Source: Lycocorax pyrrhopterus obiensis (taxonomy: Eukaryota; Chordata; Aves; Passeriformes; Paradisaeidae). Taken from it: a stretch of 64,000 nucleotides of DNA. Position numbers and translations under genes: made by a program. The DNA is taken from contig JACSVZ010000039.1 of the NCBI GenBank assembly GCA_014706295.1, positions 1,860,001 through 1,924,000 of the forward strand, written 5' to 3'. The notes under the pieces were generated by a model that saw nothing but the letters and a program-made list of their open reading frames with translations, was not told the DNA's origin and made no database searches. Shown here piece by piece: positions 23,010-36,500 of the stretch (positions are counted from its first letter, which is position 1; the number at the start of each line of letters is the position of its first letter).

Positions 23010-25600
23010 TTTTGCCTTGTCGGCTGCAAATTTTAACATTGTGAAATGCTATATAGCTATAGGCAGCAAAAGGATTTCATTTCAGATCCTCTCCTGGGAC
23101 CCATGTCTTCAAGACCCTTCAACTCATAAGAAAATACAAGAAAGCAGCACTGTGACTGCAAAATGGGCTCTTTGTAGACCTTCATTTGCGGCCCCGGCAG
23201 CCAGGGTCAGGGTATGAACAGATCATGTTGCAATGTTTATTTAGAAAGAATGTTCTCTTCCCCAACGTAAACATTTCTTATAAGGGTTTTCTCCTCTAAT
23301 GAAGTGCAGATGTCTACCCCTCCCATCAGGACTGAATGCTTTTGCTTACTTTGCCTAAGTATATCTCCCTTCTTTTTCTAGGGAAGAACAATAATCTTTT
23401 CTTCCCTTCTTGTAACAAGTGTCCCAGAATCCCCATAAGAATCAAAAACTGCTGAGTTTAGTGTATTAAAAATTATTATGAGTATAATAACTACTAATGA
23501 TTACAACATAAGAGCAATTTTTTCAACATTTTGATTTATTTCACACAAAACAGTGAAACCCTCAAGTATTCATCTTCCGCATACATTTTTTATTCAGTGA
23601 CATTTTATTTGTAGTTTCCTACCTTGAGATTTTTTTCTTTCATTTGCACGTAGTCCCATAGATTAGAGGCAAATCCAGCAAAGAATTTGATAAAATCTGA
23701 TGAATAGGAGAAAATTGAATGACATCTGGTCTTAAGCATTGCTTTTACTTAAGCCATATTTCTGTTTTTGCAGTAAAGATAAAAATTTGCACTGGCATTG
23801 TTAAAAAGGTGTTATATTTCATTATAAACCTCGGATTTTATTGTCCTCATCCATATCATTATTCTGTAAACATGACTTCATCTTTTTTTGGATTGACAAT
23901 GATAACTGCTTTCTGAGATAAATTTTTCAACCAAATCTGTGCTCACCTCATGATGTCTATAACTGCATCATATTTTCTTAAGTTAAGAGAATGTCATGCA
24001 GAAAAGCATGAAAGCCTTAGTAAGCTCAGACTATGTCATATTGCACAAGTACCTTCTCATTATTCATTTAGTCACTTATCCTCTCAAAAGAGAAAATTAG
24101 GTTTAGTCATTAAAAAAAATTACATTTATTTGATATGACCTGTCCTTGACAAATCTACACCAGCTAGTGTTTGTTTTCTGGCTATTTACATTCTGATTGC
24201 TTTTTCTTTTGTGGAGATAGCTTTATAATTTCTTGAGTCATTGTTTATGAGGCCAGATATTATTAACTAATATGTAATTCCTTGGTGCTCCTGTTTTTGC
24301 AAAGCTGGGAATATGTTTGGCATTCTCTTGTACTGTCATCATTGGTTCTTTATGGCAACTGGTAGTCACAAGGAAGATGGTAACTAGGGGAAGAAAGTAA
24401 GGAGGGGAGTAGTGAAGAAGGGAGAAGTCTCATTTGTAAATGAGAATGAGACTCTCATATGGAGTGTTTTGGAACATTTTGGAAGCTGTGATGATTTTAA
24501 AAAGGCAGACAAGGGCAAAATTTCAGGAAAATAAGTGCTCAGCCCCTGCAGAGGACAGAGACAGACAAGAGTCATAACTGTAAATGATGAAGAAGGAACT
24601 GTAGTGAATTAGGAGCTCAACATAAGGTCTTGGTTAGATATCCCTGCAAAATTTATTCAAGGTGGGTTAGATAAATATGGAAACAATATGGGAAAAGTTT
24701 ATTTTTTCTTCTTGCATAGCAGCATAGACAAGTATTGCAGTGCTCTGCCCACCTTTTTAAAAAGAGACTGGAAACTGAAAAGTCTGTAGGGAATAGCCAG
24801 TTAATCATTTCAAGGGCTGACTTAGTGACAGAGGCATCAATACTTTAATGTATTTATAGATTCACCTAAAAGACTTGTGGTCAGTTTGAATGCAACTTAG
24901 GCATGCTTTGCTGGGAAGAAAATATAGCATACTAAAGAATTCTTTGTTTCACAGGGAAGGGAATATCAAGGGTCAAGTTCTAGAAGACAAACATAGGGAA
25001 AGGAGTTTCAGCTTGGGGAATTTGTACTTCTTTTGTTGGCACCTAGCACAGACTTTTGATCACTGATTTGTGTATTGGGAAAAACAAAATGCGACCAGCT
25101 AAGCAAACACATAAATAAACACCAAAGCCTTCTCCAACAAGCACACCTGCTGCTACATATCTCTCCATCGCAGCTTGTCTTTCCATGCATCTCCAAAGCA
25201 TCTGCTCCACATGTTCTCCCAAGAGTATCTTGTCTCCAAACCTATTCTCTGCATGTATTTCCTTAAATGTGTCTGAGCTACAGCTCAGCACACAGCTAGT
25301 TGCAGTCTGGGGGTAGGATGGAGCACCTGCATGGGTTGGTCCCTGCTGTAGCTGGATGTGGACAGCTCACATCACTTCCTACCCAAAGCATCCTTTAGGC
25401 CACTGCCATGGAAACCCTGCTATTTGTGCAGTACAAGCCAAAACCTCCAATTAAAGATTATATTCATATTCTTAGCAGAAGGGATGATTAATCATGAGAA
25501 GACACGAAAGATAGGACTAATGGATTTTCTGTCTCTTAAAAGTTAATGTGAAACCTGAAGGGTTTTAAAATATATGCTTTATCAAAACTCAGGTTACTAC
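23010..25600. other. Unique noncoding DNA
   Basis: No gene or repeat family is recognised. Several open frames of about 60-85 codons occur on both strands and have no known motif. Confidence 0.55.
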
Positions 25601-25605
25601 CTTTG

Positions 25606-25638
25606 TTCTACCTGTATTGTAGGACAATACAGGTAGAA
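25606..25638. other. Perfect 15-bp palindrome with 3-base loop
   Basis: TTCTACCTGTATTGT (25606-25620) is followed by AGG and then its exact reverse complement ACAATACAGGTAGAA (25624-25638). A perfect 15-bp stem with so small a loop is unlikely by chance in 64 kb. It may have arisen by template switching during replication, or be a remnant of a foldback element. No target-site duplication is evident. Confidence 0.95.
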
Positions 25639-25895
25639 AAGTGTAGAAGTGAGGTGTTCTAATAAGATACTTTGTCTTTAAATCTCCCATGTCTATAAAG
25701 CTGAGGCAATAAAGAGGAGGCTTCAGGAAGCAATGTTAACTGTTCAGTCAAAAACATTTACTATCTGCACCTTACTTATTCTTATAAGTGGCAATGGGAG
25801 CTCTGTTGAATAATTAAAGGCAAATAAAAAAATTTTATAGGCAATAAATGGGAGATAGGCTGATGTAACCATGCCTAACAGTATAGTTTAACTAT
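25639..25895. other. Unique noncoding DNA
   Basis: Plain AT-rich sequence between the palindrome and the CR1. Confidence 0.55.
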
Positions 25896-26195
25896 ATCGT
25901 GATAGGATAATTAAGTTTGGAAGGGATCCCCAGGTCAACTCACTCTTCAAAGCGGGAGTGTTTTAAAAGGTAGACCATGTTGAACAGGACAATGCTCAGT
26001 CAAGATCTGAAAGCCTGCATGGATGGAAACTCCATAGCCTCTCTGATCAGTCAGAGCAAGTCCAACTCCTCATGTTTTATGTCCTGCAGACTCCTACCCA
26101 TTTCTACCAGTTTCTAACTCAGAAGCATCAAAATGAAAACAGTACTCCAGGTGCATCCTCAGAAGTGTTAAACAGAGGAAAATAATCACAATGCT
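25896..26195 (-). mobile_element. CR1 3' end, minus strand
   Basis: Read on the plus strand, the segment begins with a decayed tail (ATCGTGATAGGATAATTAAG). Next comes TTTGGAAGGGATCC, then the typical CATGGATGGAAACTCCATAG block with CCTCTCTGATCAG, and AGTACTCCAGGTGCATCCTC further on. This is the CR1 3' UTR and ORF2 end in reverse. It stops near a T-run at about 26205. Divergence is high, so this copy is old. Confidence 0.85.
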
Positions 26196-26199
26196 TTCT

Positions 26200-29100
26200 T
26201 CTTTTTTTTTTTTTTAGGCATTGTTAGTTTATTTAGACTTTCTTTCACTAATATCATATGCTTAGGGAACATAGGATTCCAAATTTAGGTTTTAAATTCT
26301 ATGTTGGTCTACTTGAAAAATCAACTCAAATAAATAGTGCAACATAAAGAGAAAAAACAAATCTTTCCTTTCAATAGCAAGTTGTCATATTTAAAAGAGC
26401 TGGATTTCAGCTCAGTTCAGATTTCTTGTAACAAAGCAGTGTGTCCAAGTGAAATATAATTGTAACCAACTGAATGAATTGATTAGTTCCCCATTAATTC
26501 AAGGAAAACAATGCCAACCTTAATAATTTCAGATTAAATTAAAGGCACTGGAGTCAGAAGCTGTTTCTCAGTCTGGAAAAACATATGCTATTTGTGCACC
26601 ATCTTCATAAACAAACTTTTCTGCACAGGAGCTTAATATGTGTGCATAGACACACATGGAAAGATCCAGCCCTTGGCATTGTATCAGTACCTGCATTGTC
26701 AGCACTGAAGTTGAGTGGAGTAACTAAACCCATTCACCACCTGTATTAACAGAATTAATACCCACCCTAATAGGCTGTCATTCTGTGCATCACGATATTA
26801 GATGTGATAAAGCATTTTGACAATGTCTTTTAAATTTATTTATTGGTACCAGAGCACAGCGAAACATCCAAAATGCTTGATCTGCAGGTCCACGTTCCCC
26901 ATGGGGAAAAGCATTTTGTTGACCCCCACTGAAATCAACAGGAATATGTTCTGGGGATATGTAGCATACTTAGGAACACTTTACCTGCTTTGGTATCTGT
27001 ACACTGGTATACCATGGGACTTCTGCTGGGGTGAGGCTGTATAAACAGCAGTGCTAATTGAAGCATTTCTGCCTGCCACTCATCTGCCCCCACGTGGTCC
27101 TCCTTACCCACCACCATTACTTTGTGCAGACACAATTGTTTGTGCTGCTGCACAACCAAAAGGTATGTTAGAAATAAGCTGGCAGGAAAACTGGGAAAAA
27201 GTGGCCCGGAGGACAAGGAATGGACAGTCACTGCTAAGAGATCATGGTATCAGACTTTCAATCCATCCCAACAACAGCACAGAGATAAAATGCAGTGGTG
27301 GGTTTCCATAGATGTCTGGGCAGTATGGAATGGCCCAACTGTAGCTGAACGGGGCAGTATACCCGGCGCAGGAAGAAACTGAGGAAAAAAAAGGAAACAC
27401 CCCAATTGGACTTTGCTGTGATCAATGGATACCTAAGGTCACAGGTCAAAAAGACAGTACAGAAAGAAGGTCTCTTTTGGAAGAACAGAAGTGTATGTGA
27501 ACGCAGAATCGTGACAGAGATCCAGCTAATAATTTGCAACTCTTCACTCATTAAATCCATTAACTCCTCTGCAGCACCTTACCTTATTTCAATTCTAGCC
27601 CCACTTACACCCCTTTCCTGCCCACCCTCATGTCCATTTTCCTCTCTCACTTTCCACATTGTCTCCTTGACTCCATTTTATATCTCAAACCACACCTGAT
27701 TTGTCTGCTGTAAGAATTACAGCACCTCTTCAGATCTTTTTTTTTTTTCCATTTTGCTTCATGGTCCTTGGTGCCCATATGCTTTCTGAACCAGTCTCAA
27801 TGTTCACATCCCTCTAGCCTGTGTATCTGCCCATGTCCTTGTTGAATTACATTTTTCCAGTATCCGTCTCTTCAGGTAGCCCTCATTTTGCCCAAATTAT
27901 TTAAGCTTCTCCCAGCCAGCAGTTTCCCAGTTTCACTCCACATCTCTGTCCCTGTCTCTTCTCCTGGATCACGATCTCAGCCTCTTTGACAAGTTCATTC
28001 AAATCTCCCCCACATTCATTTTTTTCATTGCTTTTTCGGTAATAATCATGCCAGGACAATTTCAATCTCTTTCAGTTAGGTCTTCAAGGATAACAGGAAA
28101 AAAATATTGCGGGATCTAAAAAAGGAAGTAAGGGACAAGCACTTGGCAGCACTATGTTTTGCCTGTGGCAGAAACAGACCTGCCAACACAGATGTCAAAA
28201 GTAACACTTTCATTGATTTTCAGAGAAATAGGTCTGTGCCTGTGTGGCAGGTAAACAAGCACATATATCTGTTATGATTATGTTTCAAACAAAAAAGTTA
28301 CATACAAGCCAAAACACTTCCTTCTCCTGAAAATTCCATCTTCCTTTTAACTAAGGAATACTTTTTCTAAAACAGAGTACTCATCAAAGAGGAATGTATT
28401 GCTTTTTTATGGATTTGTAAAGTTGTCTTGTTCTTGGCAACAGAGAAATAAAAATGATAGAAATTTGTCAAATAATGAGAAACTAGAACAGGTTCCCGTA
28501 AAAAAAGCAGTTGAAGATGACTGACATTGGATCTTCACATCACTATCCGGAAAACCGCTGTAGGATCTGCATCTGGGAAAAAGCAGTATAATTTTATTTT
28601 TAATCATATAAGTAAATGCTTCCTATAGTCATTGCTTCCTATGGAAAAAAAGATCTTTCACTTACCTCAGACAAGTTCAATTATATGTTATGTTCTACAA
28701 AGAATAAATATCCCACCACTCTGTTTTACTTGGAAACAAGAGCATATGTCAGTATGCACAGCTGGAATTTTTTCCTATGAATTTGCTTTCTTGCAAGTAA
28801 ATGTATTTTTCTGTAAGCAAAATGAGTAGAAATGGCTAAAAAACCCAATGGACTCTTTTGCAGAACGTGGCTGCCCAGGACAGATGAGGGAGAGCCATTC
28901 TGCAGCACGGAATTATCTAGAGAGCTAAAATAAAAACTACTCAGATGATTTTCTCGCTAGAAAGCTGTTTAAGCTGAACTGTGTGTGATCACATACTAGA
29001 GAAGTTTTAGTTTGTAATCAGCTTTCCTGTGTGTTGCTGTATTGCACTGCTGGGACTGGTTGCTGCAGAACAGTCATACAGAAAAAAATAAATGGATGAC

Positions 29101-32100
29101 TCTGCACCCATCTTCTTTCTTTTTCCAGCCCACACACTACTTAAGCTCAGCAATTTCTGTTTAAGATCTGCCCAATACCACATTTTTCCATGTGCCTGGG
29201 AGATATTATGAGTATCAATGAAGAATTGTTTCCTTTTCCCTCCAAGAAACTAAAGCTCTGAGGAGCCCCAATTAATCTTTATAGAGTGAAAAATAATCCT
29301 ATTTGAAGCAATCATATTTGACAACCTGGTGTCCTAGCAGCAAGGTGGGCCTTTCCACAGTAATTTCAAGAGACAGCAATTTAAAATAAAGAACTTAGGA
29401 GAATGTCATTAATGGCAAAAAACATCTAACCTTTAGTTGAAAACTGTATGAAAGGTTCTGCAATTCTTACAACTGAGCCCACACTACTTTGTAATGGTGG
29501 AAAGCGAACAGTGAAAGAAGTTTTTTTTCTAATGACTACCAGGCTTTCTCAAAGTTTGGATTTTAGCACACTCTGAATTTCAGCTTTTTTTTCTTTAAAA
29601 TGCTTATTTCCTTAAGTAGTGATAAGCAGACAATCCCAGTGACACTACCACACTATTTACAGAACATTCAAGGCCTGTTCTTTAATTATTCACATGGCAC
29701 CTAACAGGGATTTGAGCAGTAAATTGGTCAGCTAATAAAATCTAAAGCACAGTCCATTTATTTACATTGGCTTCAATCAGCAGTGAATTTTGACAGCTCA
29801 GGAGAAGGCCTTGCACCACCCTAGCTGCTAATAATTCTGTCTGAACTTCTATCCAAGTGAAGGTTTCCTTCAACATTGTCACAACTCTACTTCTTCACCA
29901 AGAAATCTGAAAATCCTGCAAAGTGACTTGCTGGGTTTTGAAAAATGCTTTAAACTAGTACCAAGGCGAGTAGGTGATAAGCCTACATTCATCCCACCCA
30001 GCCAAGGGAGGGCAGAGGGACTATTACAGCTTGCAAACTGGATAATGACTCACAATGGCAAGGTGTCTTGGAGAAAAACGATTGTCATTGTCTGGATCTG
30101 AAAAGAATTGTTGGAGCCTGCAGGACAGGTGAAGGATGTCTGTTGCACCCAACATCTGCAGTGCCCTTCCTGGGGTTCTCTGCAGAGAGTGGGAAACCAA
30201 GCCTAAGCACTGCACCCCTATCAAGCAACAACAACCCAGACAAGAACAGCAGGAATCCACAGAGTCACAGTAAATATGGCTTATTTAGGACAATTGAAAA
30301 ACCAAAGGATAGGGGTTAAGAGGCAGAGAACAAAATGAGTGCCTTGCAAAATTTCTGCCAAAGCAGGGGCACCACCTCTCCTCATGTCAGTCATGGGCAC
30401 AATAAGAATCTAGGTGCTTAACATTCAAAAGGGATGTTTCAGGCTGGATACGAGGAAAAAGAATTCTAGTGTAAGAGAAGTAGCTAAATGGCACTTTTAT
30501 CCACTTCTGAAACTCAAAGATGTAACTTGGCCCCATTTCCAGAGAAAATGCTGAGAAAAACAAACTGTAAACCTGGCCTGTTAGAACACATTTGCTTTTC
30601 CCATTTCAGAGAGCAAAAACCATGGCATTACATTTTTAGTTACAATCTATTTTTAAGACTGCTTACAAAGATTAATACAAGCTACAGGTACCATATTTCC
30701 AAGGGAGCTTATAAGGAGGCTACCTCAAGCCCTCATGAATTGGCGCTCAGAGTTACATAGACGAGCCCCATAACTAACAAGATGTGAAGTGTGCTGGTGT
30801 GAGAACTTTTATGATCATACAGCAACTGCTCAGAAGCAATACAGAGCTAAGAAATTTCTAAATCAAAATAATTTTTGATATAATTTCAGTGAAGACAACT
30901 TATGTCTATGATCAATGATATTGATTGAAAAAAGGTTGATTTAATCTCTCAGTATAGCTTAAATATTGAGGAGAAGAAAATTAAAATTAGAGATTCACCT
31001 GCATGGATAACTGAGACAAATTTAATTGCATTAAATTAAGCATTATTCAATTTTTTATCTGTTCACACTTTCATTCAATAAAATGTGTAGATGGAGATTC
31101 CATTAAATCAAATCTTTTCTAGCACAGTCTGTGATGAGTCATTTAATTATGCTTTGTCTCAATTTATTCATCTAGAAAAATACTGTGTTGTTAGTCTCCT
31201 TATGACATTCCATTAGTTAACTTAGTTTCTTTGTTTTTCTTTTAAATAGTGTGAAATAACAGATACAAGCAAGGGTACATAGAGTTCTTTATTTCACACA
31301 GAAACATAATTTCCCTGTGGTTTGCTTTTTTTTTCTCCTACTACTGGAACAGATTTAACATGTCAGGGAATATGACACCGGGATAAGTCAACTTTCTGTA
31401 TGCATAACAACCAGCTTTATCAATACCCATAACACCTTTGCATTCTCATTTCTAAGGTCAGCATCCTAAAGCTGCCAGCATCTCTTTTAAAACAATTTAA
31501 ACTATACTTTCTCCCAGTATATTTTCTTTCACAGTCTCCTATTATGTCAACTATAGCAGTATAAGAATATGCCTCTCCAACTGATGCAAGCATAGGGTTT
31601 TTCACATGCACATTATAAAATGTTTTAATTTGGCAAGTATCTTCCAGAAGAAAAAGATTTTGGTTCAGTATTTTCCCTCTTTCAAATTATATATTATATT
31701 TTACCAGCATTAAATACTGCAATAATGAACGTGCTTCCATGTTGTGTATGAAAATATAACATATTGTGTCAGAGAATGAGCCAGGAGACCTACGTGTGGA
31801 TAATAAAACGCAAGATGACAAATTCTTATCTTTTGTTTTGAGAAAGAGGGAAACTGTTATTATAGTTTATATATATATATATATCAACTCTCACACTGAG
31901 ATTCAGAAAACTCAGAAATTCTCCTTCTGTGTTATTGGATCCCTGATACAGCAATCTGTGTTTCTGAATCGGTGACATACAGACATGTACAACAACAACA
32001 TAAAAGCAGGCTACAGTTTTTATATTTGGTTCCAGTTCTCAGGAACGGTTCTACCATGAGTTTAAAAAGTAGAAAATTTTTCCCTAGTTGCATAATGATG

Positions 32101-32915
32101 GCCATGTGCTGAAACAGACTGCGTTAGCTCCGTGCCATACTTGAACCATATGTTGTGTACTTAAACCCGACTGAGCTAAACTCAGCAATGTCTTTGCCTG
32201 GGACAAGTAACTGAAACATCATCATGCAGTGCAGCTGTGGGATTTTTATTCCTCATTGAGGGGGGGAAGTTTCTTGAAATGATCAACTGCCTATACAGCC
32301 TGTGTATGAAATCCCAATCACACAAGATTCCGAATAACCTGAGCCACCCCAGATTTCACAATTAGTATTGACTTGTCCTCTGCAGGAGCCTACATAGGTA
32401 TTTTGGCAACCCTTAGAGAATATAGTCCAGTAAATTAACTATCTGCAGGAAAGAGTTCTATGTTTCATTTTACCTGATTTTCTATGTCTAGTTTTTGCTA
32501 TGCTTTGTCCATATACTGCCTTTGTCACTGATAGGATGAAATATGCTCTGTTCTCTAAAACTTTTTTCTTAATATTGCATTTCAACTTTGATTACTAACC
32601 ATGTTATATGAAGTTAAATCCTAAAAAATTCGATAAACTCTCATAATGCAGCACAGGCCATCTTGACATTTAAAGAAATATCAGTTTTAAAAAAATTATG
32701 TGAGAATGTGTGGCAGTTATCCAGGAAAATAGTATACATTACCTTGGCTGGAAGCTAGGAGTACTTATTCAAAGTGATTGAGCCAGCTAATTCTCTGTTT
32801 TTCTAATACACTCATTCATAAGGTGTGAAAATAATGTGGCCAGCGTTCATTTTTGGTTTTTTTTAAATGTTCATCATTTAAACCAATCTTCATATAACAT
32901 TTCAGGATCCTTTAT
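26200..32915. other. Unique noncoding stretch with faint old-repeat traces
   Basis: No gene is supported over 6.7 kb. At 26919-26950, CCCACTGAAATCAACAGGAA resembles the core of an old amniote repeat listed at 37.2 kb. A similar weaker trace lies at 29765-29795. At 27.55-28.03 kb the plus strand is pyrimidine-rich. A GC-richer patch at 30.0-30.27 kb has open frames on both strands without known motifs. A (TA)n run of about nine units lies at 31868-31884. Confidence 0.5.
31868..31884. repeat. Short (TA)n microsatellite
   Basis: About nine uninterrupted TA units. Confidence 0.9.
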
Positions 32916-32921
32916 GCCACA
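32916..32921. repeat. Left target-site duplication of the ERVK-like LTR
   Basis: The six bases GCCACA lie directly before the LTR's TG. They match TCCACA directly after its CA at five of six positions. A 6-bp duplication is the usual ERVK length. Confidence 0.6.
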
Positions 32922-32992
32922 TGTTGTTGCTAGCAAGCAGAGACTGAGGAATAAAGCGACCTGGACAGTTTAGGACGAGAAGAAACCGACAC

Positions 32993-32998
32993 TTTATT
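32993..32998 (-). terminator. LTR polyadenylation signal
   Basis: AATAAA on the minus strand is followed by a GT-rich segment (GTGTCGGTTTC), as expected for the LTR's polyadenylation site. Confidence 0.7.
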
Positions 32999-33012
32999 AA
33001 TTTACAAATTCG

Positions 33013-33020
33013 CTTATATA
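33013..33020 (-). promoter_or_regulatory. LTR TATA box
   Basis: The minus strand reads TATATAAG. CCAAT boxes lie 29 and 61 bases further upstream on the minus strand and an AATAAA lies 15 bases downstream. This is a canonical LTR promoter order. Confidence 0.75.
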
Positions 33021-33293
33021 CCTTAGCATGCTGGACTGACATAAGGTTATTGGTTCTCTGACCAACCACCCCCCAGAGGGATTGGCTGAACCCAATAACA
33101 CTTACTTCAGATATTTTCTCCTTGGTATCGTAACAATGCCATAGTTTACAAAATCTCCCAACTGTTTTCCCGTAGCATCCCTGAGAAAGCAAGGCTTTCA
33201 CACAGACACTGTCAGAAAACTGAGAAATCTCTCTGCAGCCAGGCTTTCAGCATTCACAATTACATGTTATGCCCCACTACTTTTTACCAGACA

Positions 33294-33299
33294 TCCACA
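33294..33299. repeat. Right target-site duplication of the ERVK-like LTR
   Basis: TCCACA follows the terminal CA and pairs with GCCACA on the left, with one mismatch. Confidence 0.6.
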
Positions 33300-33494
33300 G
33301 TCAAGCAACCAAGATTTGTTGTAAACATTTTGCCTTTTGCCTTTTAACATAACCAAATCATACCAACCGGCAGTTACTGATGAAAAATGAACACGAAGTT
33401 ATTTGGTCTGTCTCTGTCTTCCCTTTCCAAATGATAAGAAAAATCACCAAGTGGTTTATTTCAGCACAGCTATTCTGAAGCAGGTCACGGCAGA

Positions 33495-33575
33495 TGAACA
33501 CTGAGTCCAGTGACCTGTGTTTGATTCACAGCTACAGGATGCACAGACACTGGGCCAAGTGCTCTGAGAAGGCTA
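33495..33575 (+). mobile_element. Possible MIR-like/tRNA-derived SINE relic
   Basis: The order ACTGAGTCCAGTGACCTGTG, TTTGATTCACAGCT and CACTGGGCCAAGTGCT recalls the tRNA-related head of amniote MIR-type SINEs. In those, a GGTTCGATTCC-like B box is followed by a TGACCTTGGGCAAGT segment. Similarity is partial and there is no tail. It could also be chance. Confidence 0.35.
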
Positions 33576-33599
33576 ATGACTGTCACAGGCCATGTGTAG

Positions 33600-36500
33600 C
33601 AATCCAGTTTTCAAGCTCTACAAAGTTATGTTGAAATGAAGAGTCACAGGAACTAATCTGAAAGGCTGGAAACTGTGTGAGCAAACCAAAATGTAAATCT
33701 GAAATTTAATCATAGAATGAATGATGTTGTACACCTCTCTCTACGGAAGATAACAAAACGTGGCAACTCCTTTTTATAATGAGGGTTGATCTACAAGCCA
33801 GTTTCTCACAACATATAAGAAATGCACAGAAAATATTTCTATTATTGGTCTGATCTTGTTCTGGAAGAATTTCTTCCTCTCTATTTTATATTGCTTTCAA
33901 ATATTATCAATTCTTGCAAACTCTGAGGATAAAATTTAATCTGATTTACAGGATTGCAGTCAGTGTCTTCTGTATAGCTGATATTTCATGGTTTTTGATG
34001 GATGCTGACAGACTCAGAAACTCTGAGTGCACCCAATATTAAAAGACTGGTGCTCCCAGCCTATTCGTCCTGTAGAGCTGGCAGGGTGAGAATAGGAGGA
34101 AGAAAGTTGGAAGGGAGATGCACCAAAGGGACGAAGAGCTGTGGGCTGGGTTGTTGGCCTGACAAATGGGTTATGTGGAGAATGAGCTGGGACAGAAAAG
34201 GGAGGCTGTGAGTTGAATGTGTGTGATGAAAGGCTGTGTCATAACACTTAGATTCTCAGTGGAAGTGCAAGGTGTGCAGGACTGAAGGTGGTCATCTAAG
34301 ACACCCCAGCCTGTGCCATGGCAGGGATGTGGATTCACCTCAGTAGCAGAGCCCAGAGCCTGCACTGAACTTCCCTTCCTTCCTGCCATCTGAGGTCACC
34401 TGCACCCTTTTCCTAAGTGTCCAGCACAGCTCAGTTCAACCACATGTTTAGAATAAGCATGGTTTGGGCCGAGCACATGAAGGTACCCATTTTTACCACT
34501 TTATATCCCATCAGTCTATTTCTCATCAGCTGTGCCACATGCAGTTCTCACAGCTCCCTCCCTACCTTCCTGCCCATAATCCAGTCTGATCCATAATCTT
34601 TAATCTACCCTACTCTCTAATCATCTTCACACTTTCCCATCATCAGTCTCCCATTGCTGCTCCGCGTGTTCATACACGACCAAAGTCTACCCACACATTT
34701 CTTTCCTTTTGGTCCGCTGTCCAAATTCATCTCCCTTACAGGAAGACCTGGAAGTTTTCTTGTTTCAGTGGTCAGTTTTTCATGTCCTCCTACTCCTTTG
34801 GGGAGGTTAGTACATCTCGGTTTCTGCTTCAAATTAAACCTACCTATACAGAAAACAAACACTTGCCTGATAAAGGCTCATGGGTAGAAGTTGTTAAGTA
34901 AAATCTGACAAGAAAGTCCACTGATACAGAAGCTCTAAAACCTGAGCTGACACAGAAGATGAGGCATAGACATTCTATGATATAATTATGGTAACTGAGT
35001 TCAGAACATCTGCTTGTCTGTCCAGTAATGAATTGCTTAACAGCTGCTTGGAAGAACTTGTTCTAAGTAAGGAATGTGCTAGCAAATTATCTTTGTAAAT
35101 TTTATTGCTAAAGTACCCCTCAAAAGACAGGGCTCTGAATTAAAGCTACACAGTACATAAAATATATTTTAGTAACACTCTAAAATAGGAAACACTACTA
35201 GTTGGACTGTTAGGTTTTTCTCTGGCTCGGAATTCCTGGTGGGTTTACATTTCAAGGTGTTTCCAATGAGCAGTTTTCAGCATACATTTCTTCAAGTGTT
35301 TTCAGATATAAAAGGTGAAAATAGTGTAATTCTCCATTGTGACCAGTCGGAAGGAATGAATGGGTATGTCAGTGCCCAAGAGCAACATGTTGCTGCCTGC
35401 TGTGATGCATGTTACTGGGAATATCTCTGAAACCTTGAACTTCTCAAGAGTCTGGAAACAGTTTTTCTGAACTGCAGGAAAACTGAAGAGAAAAGAGAAT
35501 TGCCCTCAGCACAAGGATATAATAGCTGCAACTTTCATATTAAAAGCACAGTTAATGGAAAAGAAAAATAAGAAGTCCAGTTAATTTTGTAGCAGAGGAG
35601 ACAATGAGTTACCTGTGATCCCAGCAGGAGGGTCACTGCAAGTTCTATCAGGGCAGAGAATGTGATAAAACATATGAGAACAAAAGTTCACAAACAGTAC
35701 AAAGTATAAAGATAAACCTCTTACTTCAGCTATTATCCCTTAGAAGGAAACAGCTTGTAAGACTTCAAGAAAAATTCTATATTAATCATTCCACATGGCA
35801 TCAGAGTAAAGGAAAACTGGCAGTGTTCATCAACTGGTGATCATATGGAGCTCGTAAAAGTGGTATTAGAGACTCAGGCAGAAAAAAGATCTCGAGGGCA
35901 AAAGCATCAAGAGAAAAAAAACGTGTGAAAGACAATAGTACATTTCCCAGCTTATTTCTAATATTTTATTGCTAATGAAAGACAATATTTTCCATTTTTA
36001 GAACAAGAATCTGTAAGCTTGTACTCTCCAAAAGGTTTTTATGTGTAGTTTTCATAAAGCTAGGTAGTTACAACAATAAGCCATAGATTCAGGATAACTT
36101 TTGATTCACTGTACTTTAGTTATCTTCCTTGGACGATGAATCAGAAAATCAGTGAATAAATTATATTCACTGGCAATTTTCTAATATTTTTATCTGCAGA
36201 ATTGAGGTCAGTCAGCAAGGAAAATCAGAATCATACCGTATGGTCAGATGTGTTAAAATGTGTGCTCAAACTTTTTAGAAAAGAAACTGGGGAATTATTT
36301 AACTTATTAGTTTGTTTCTGAGGAAGATGTCAAGTCATGAGCTCAAGATATCTTCCACATTCATAAGAGGTTGAAACTTCAGTTTTTCCATGTAGTAACT
36401 TTTCTCACCAGTAGACTCTCATATAATAGATTTTGAGATTTGTGATAAAACTCTGACCACTTGAAATGGCATATAAATAAACTACTGGCATCCAAATATT

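Larger units (their letters stand above)
32922..33293 (-). mobile_element. Solo LTR, ERVK-like, minus strand, with recognisable promoter
   Basis: A 372-base unit begins with TG and ends with CA, flanked by a near-perfect 6-bp duplication. On the minus strand the order is TGTCTGGTAAAAAG at the 5' end, then two CCAAT boxes (complement of 33081-33085 and 33049-33053). A TATA box (TATATAAG, 33020 down to 33013) follows, then an AATAAA signal (32998 down to 32993), a GT-rich stretch and a final AACAACA. The polyadenylation signal lies only about 15 bases after the TATA box, which fits LTRs with a short R region. No gag, pol or env sequence lies beside it, so it is probably a solo LTR left by recombination between two LTRs. 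Its promoter elements look intact and could act on neighbouring DNA. The ERVK class is inferred from duplication length and structure. Confidence 0.8.
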
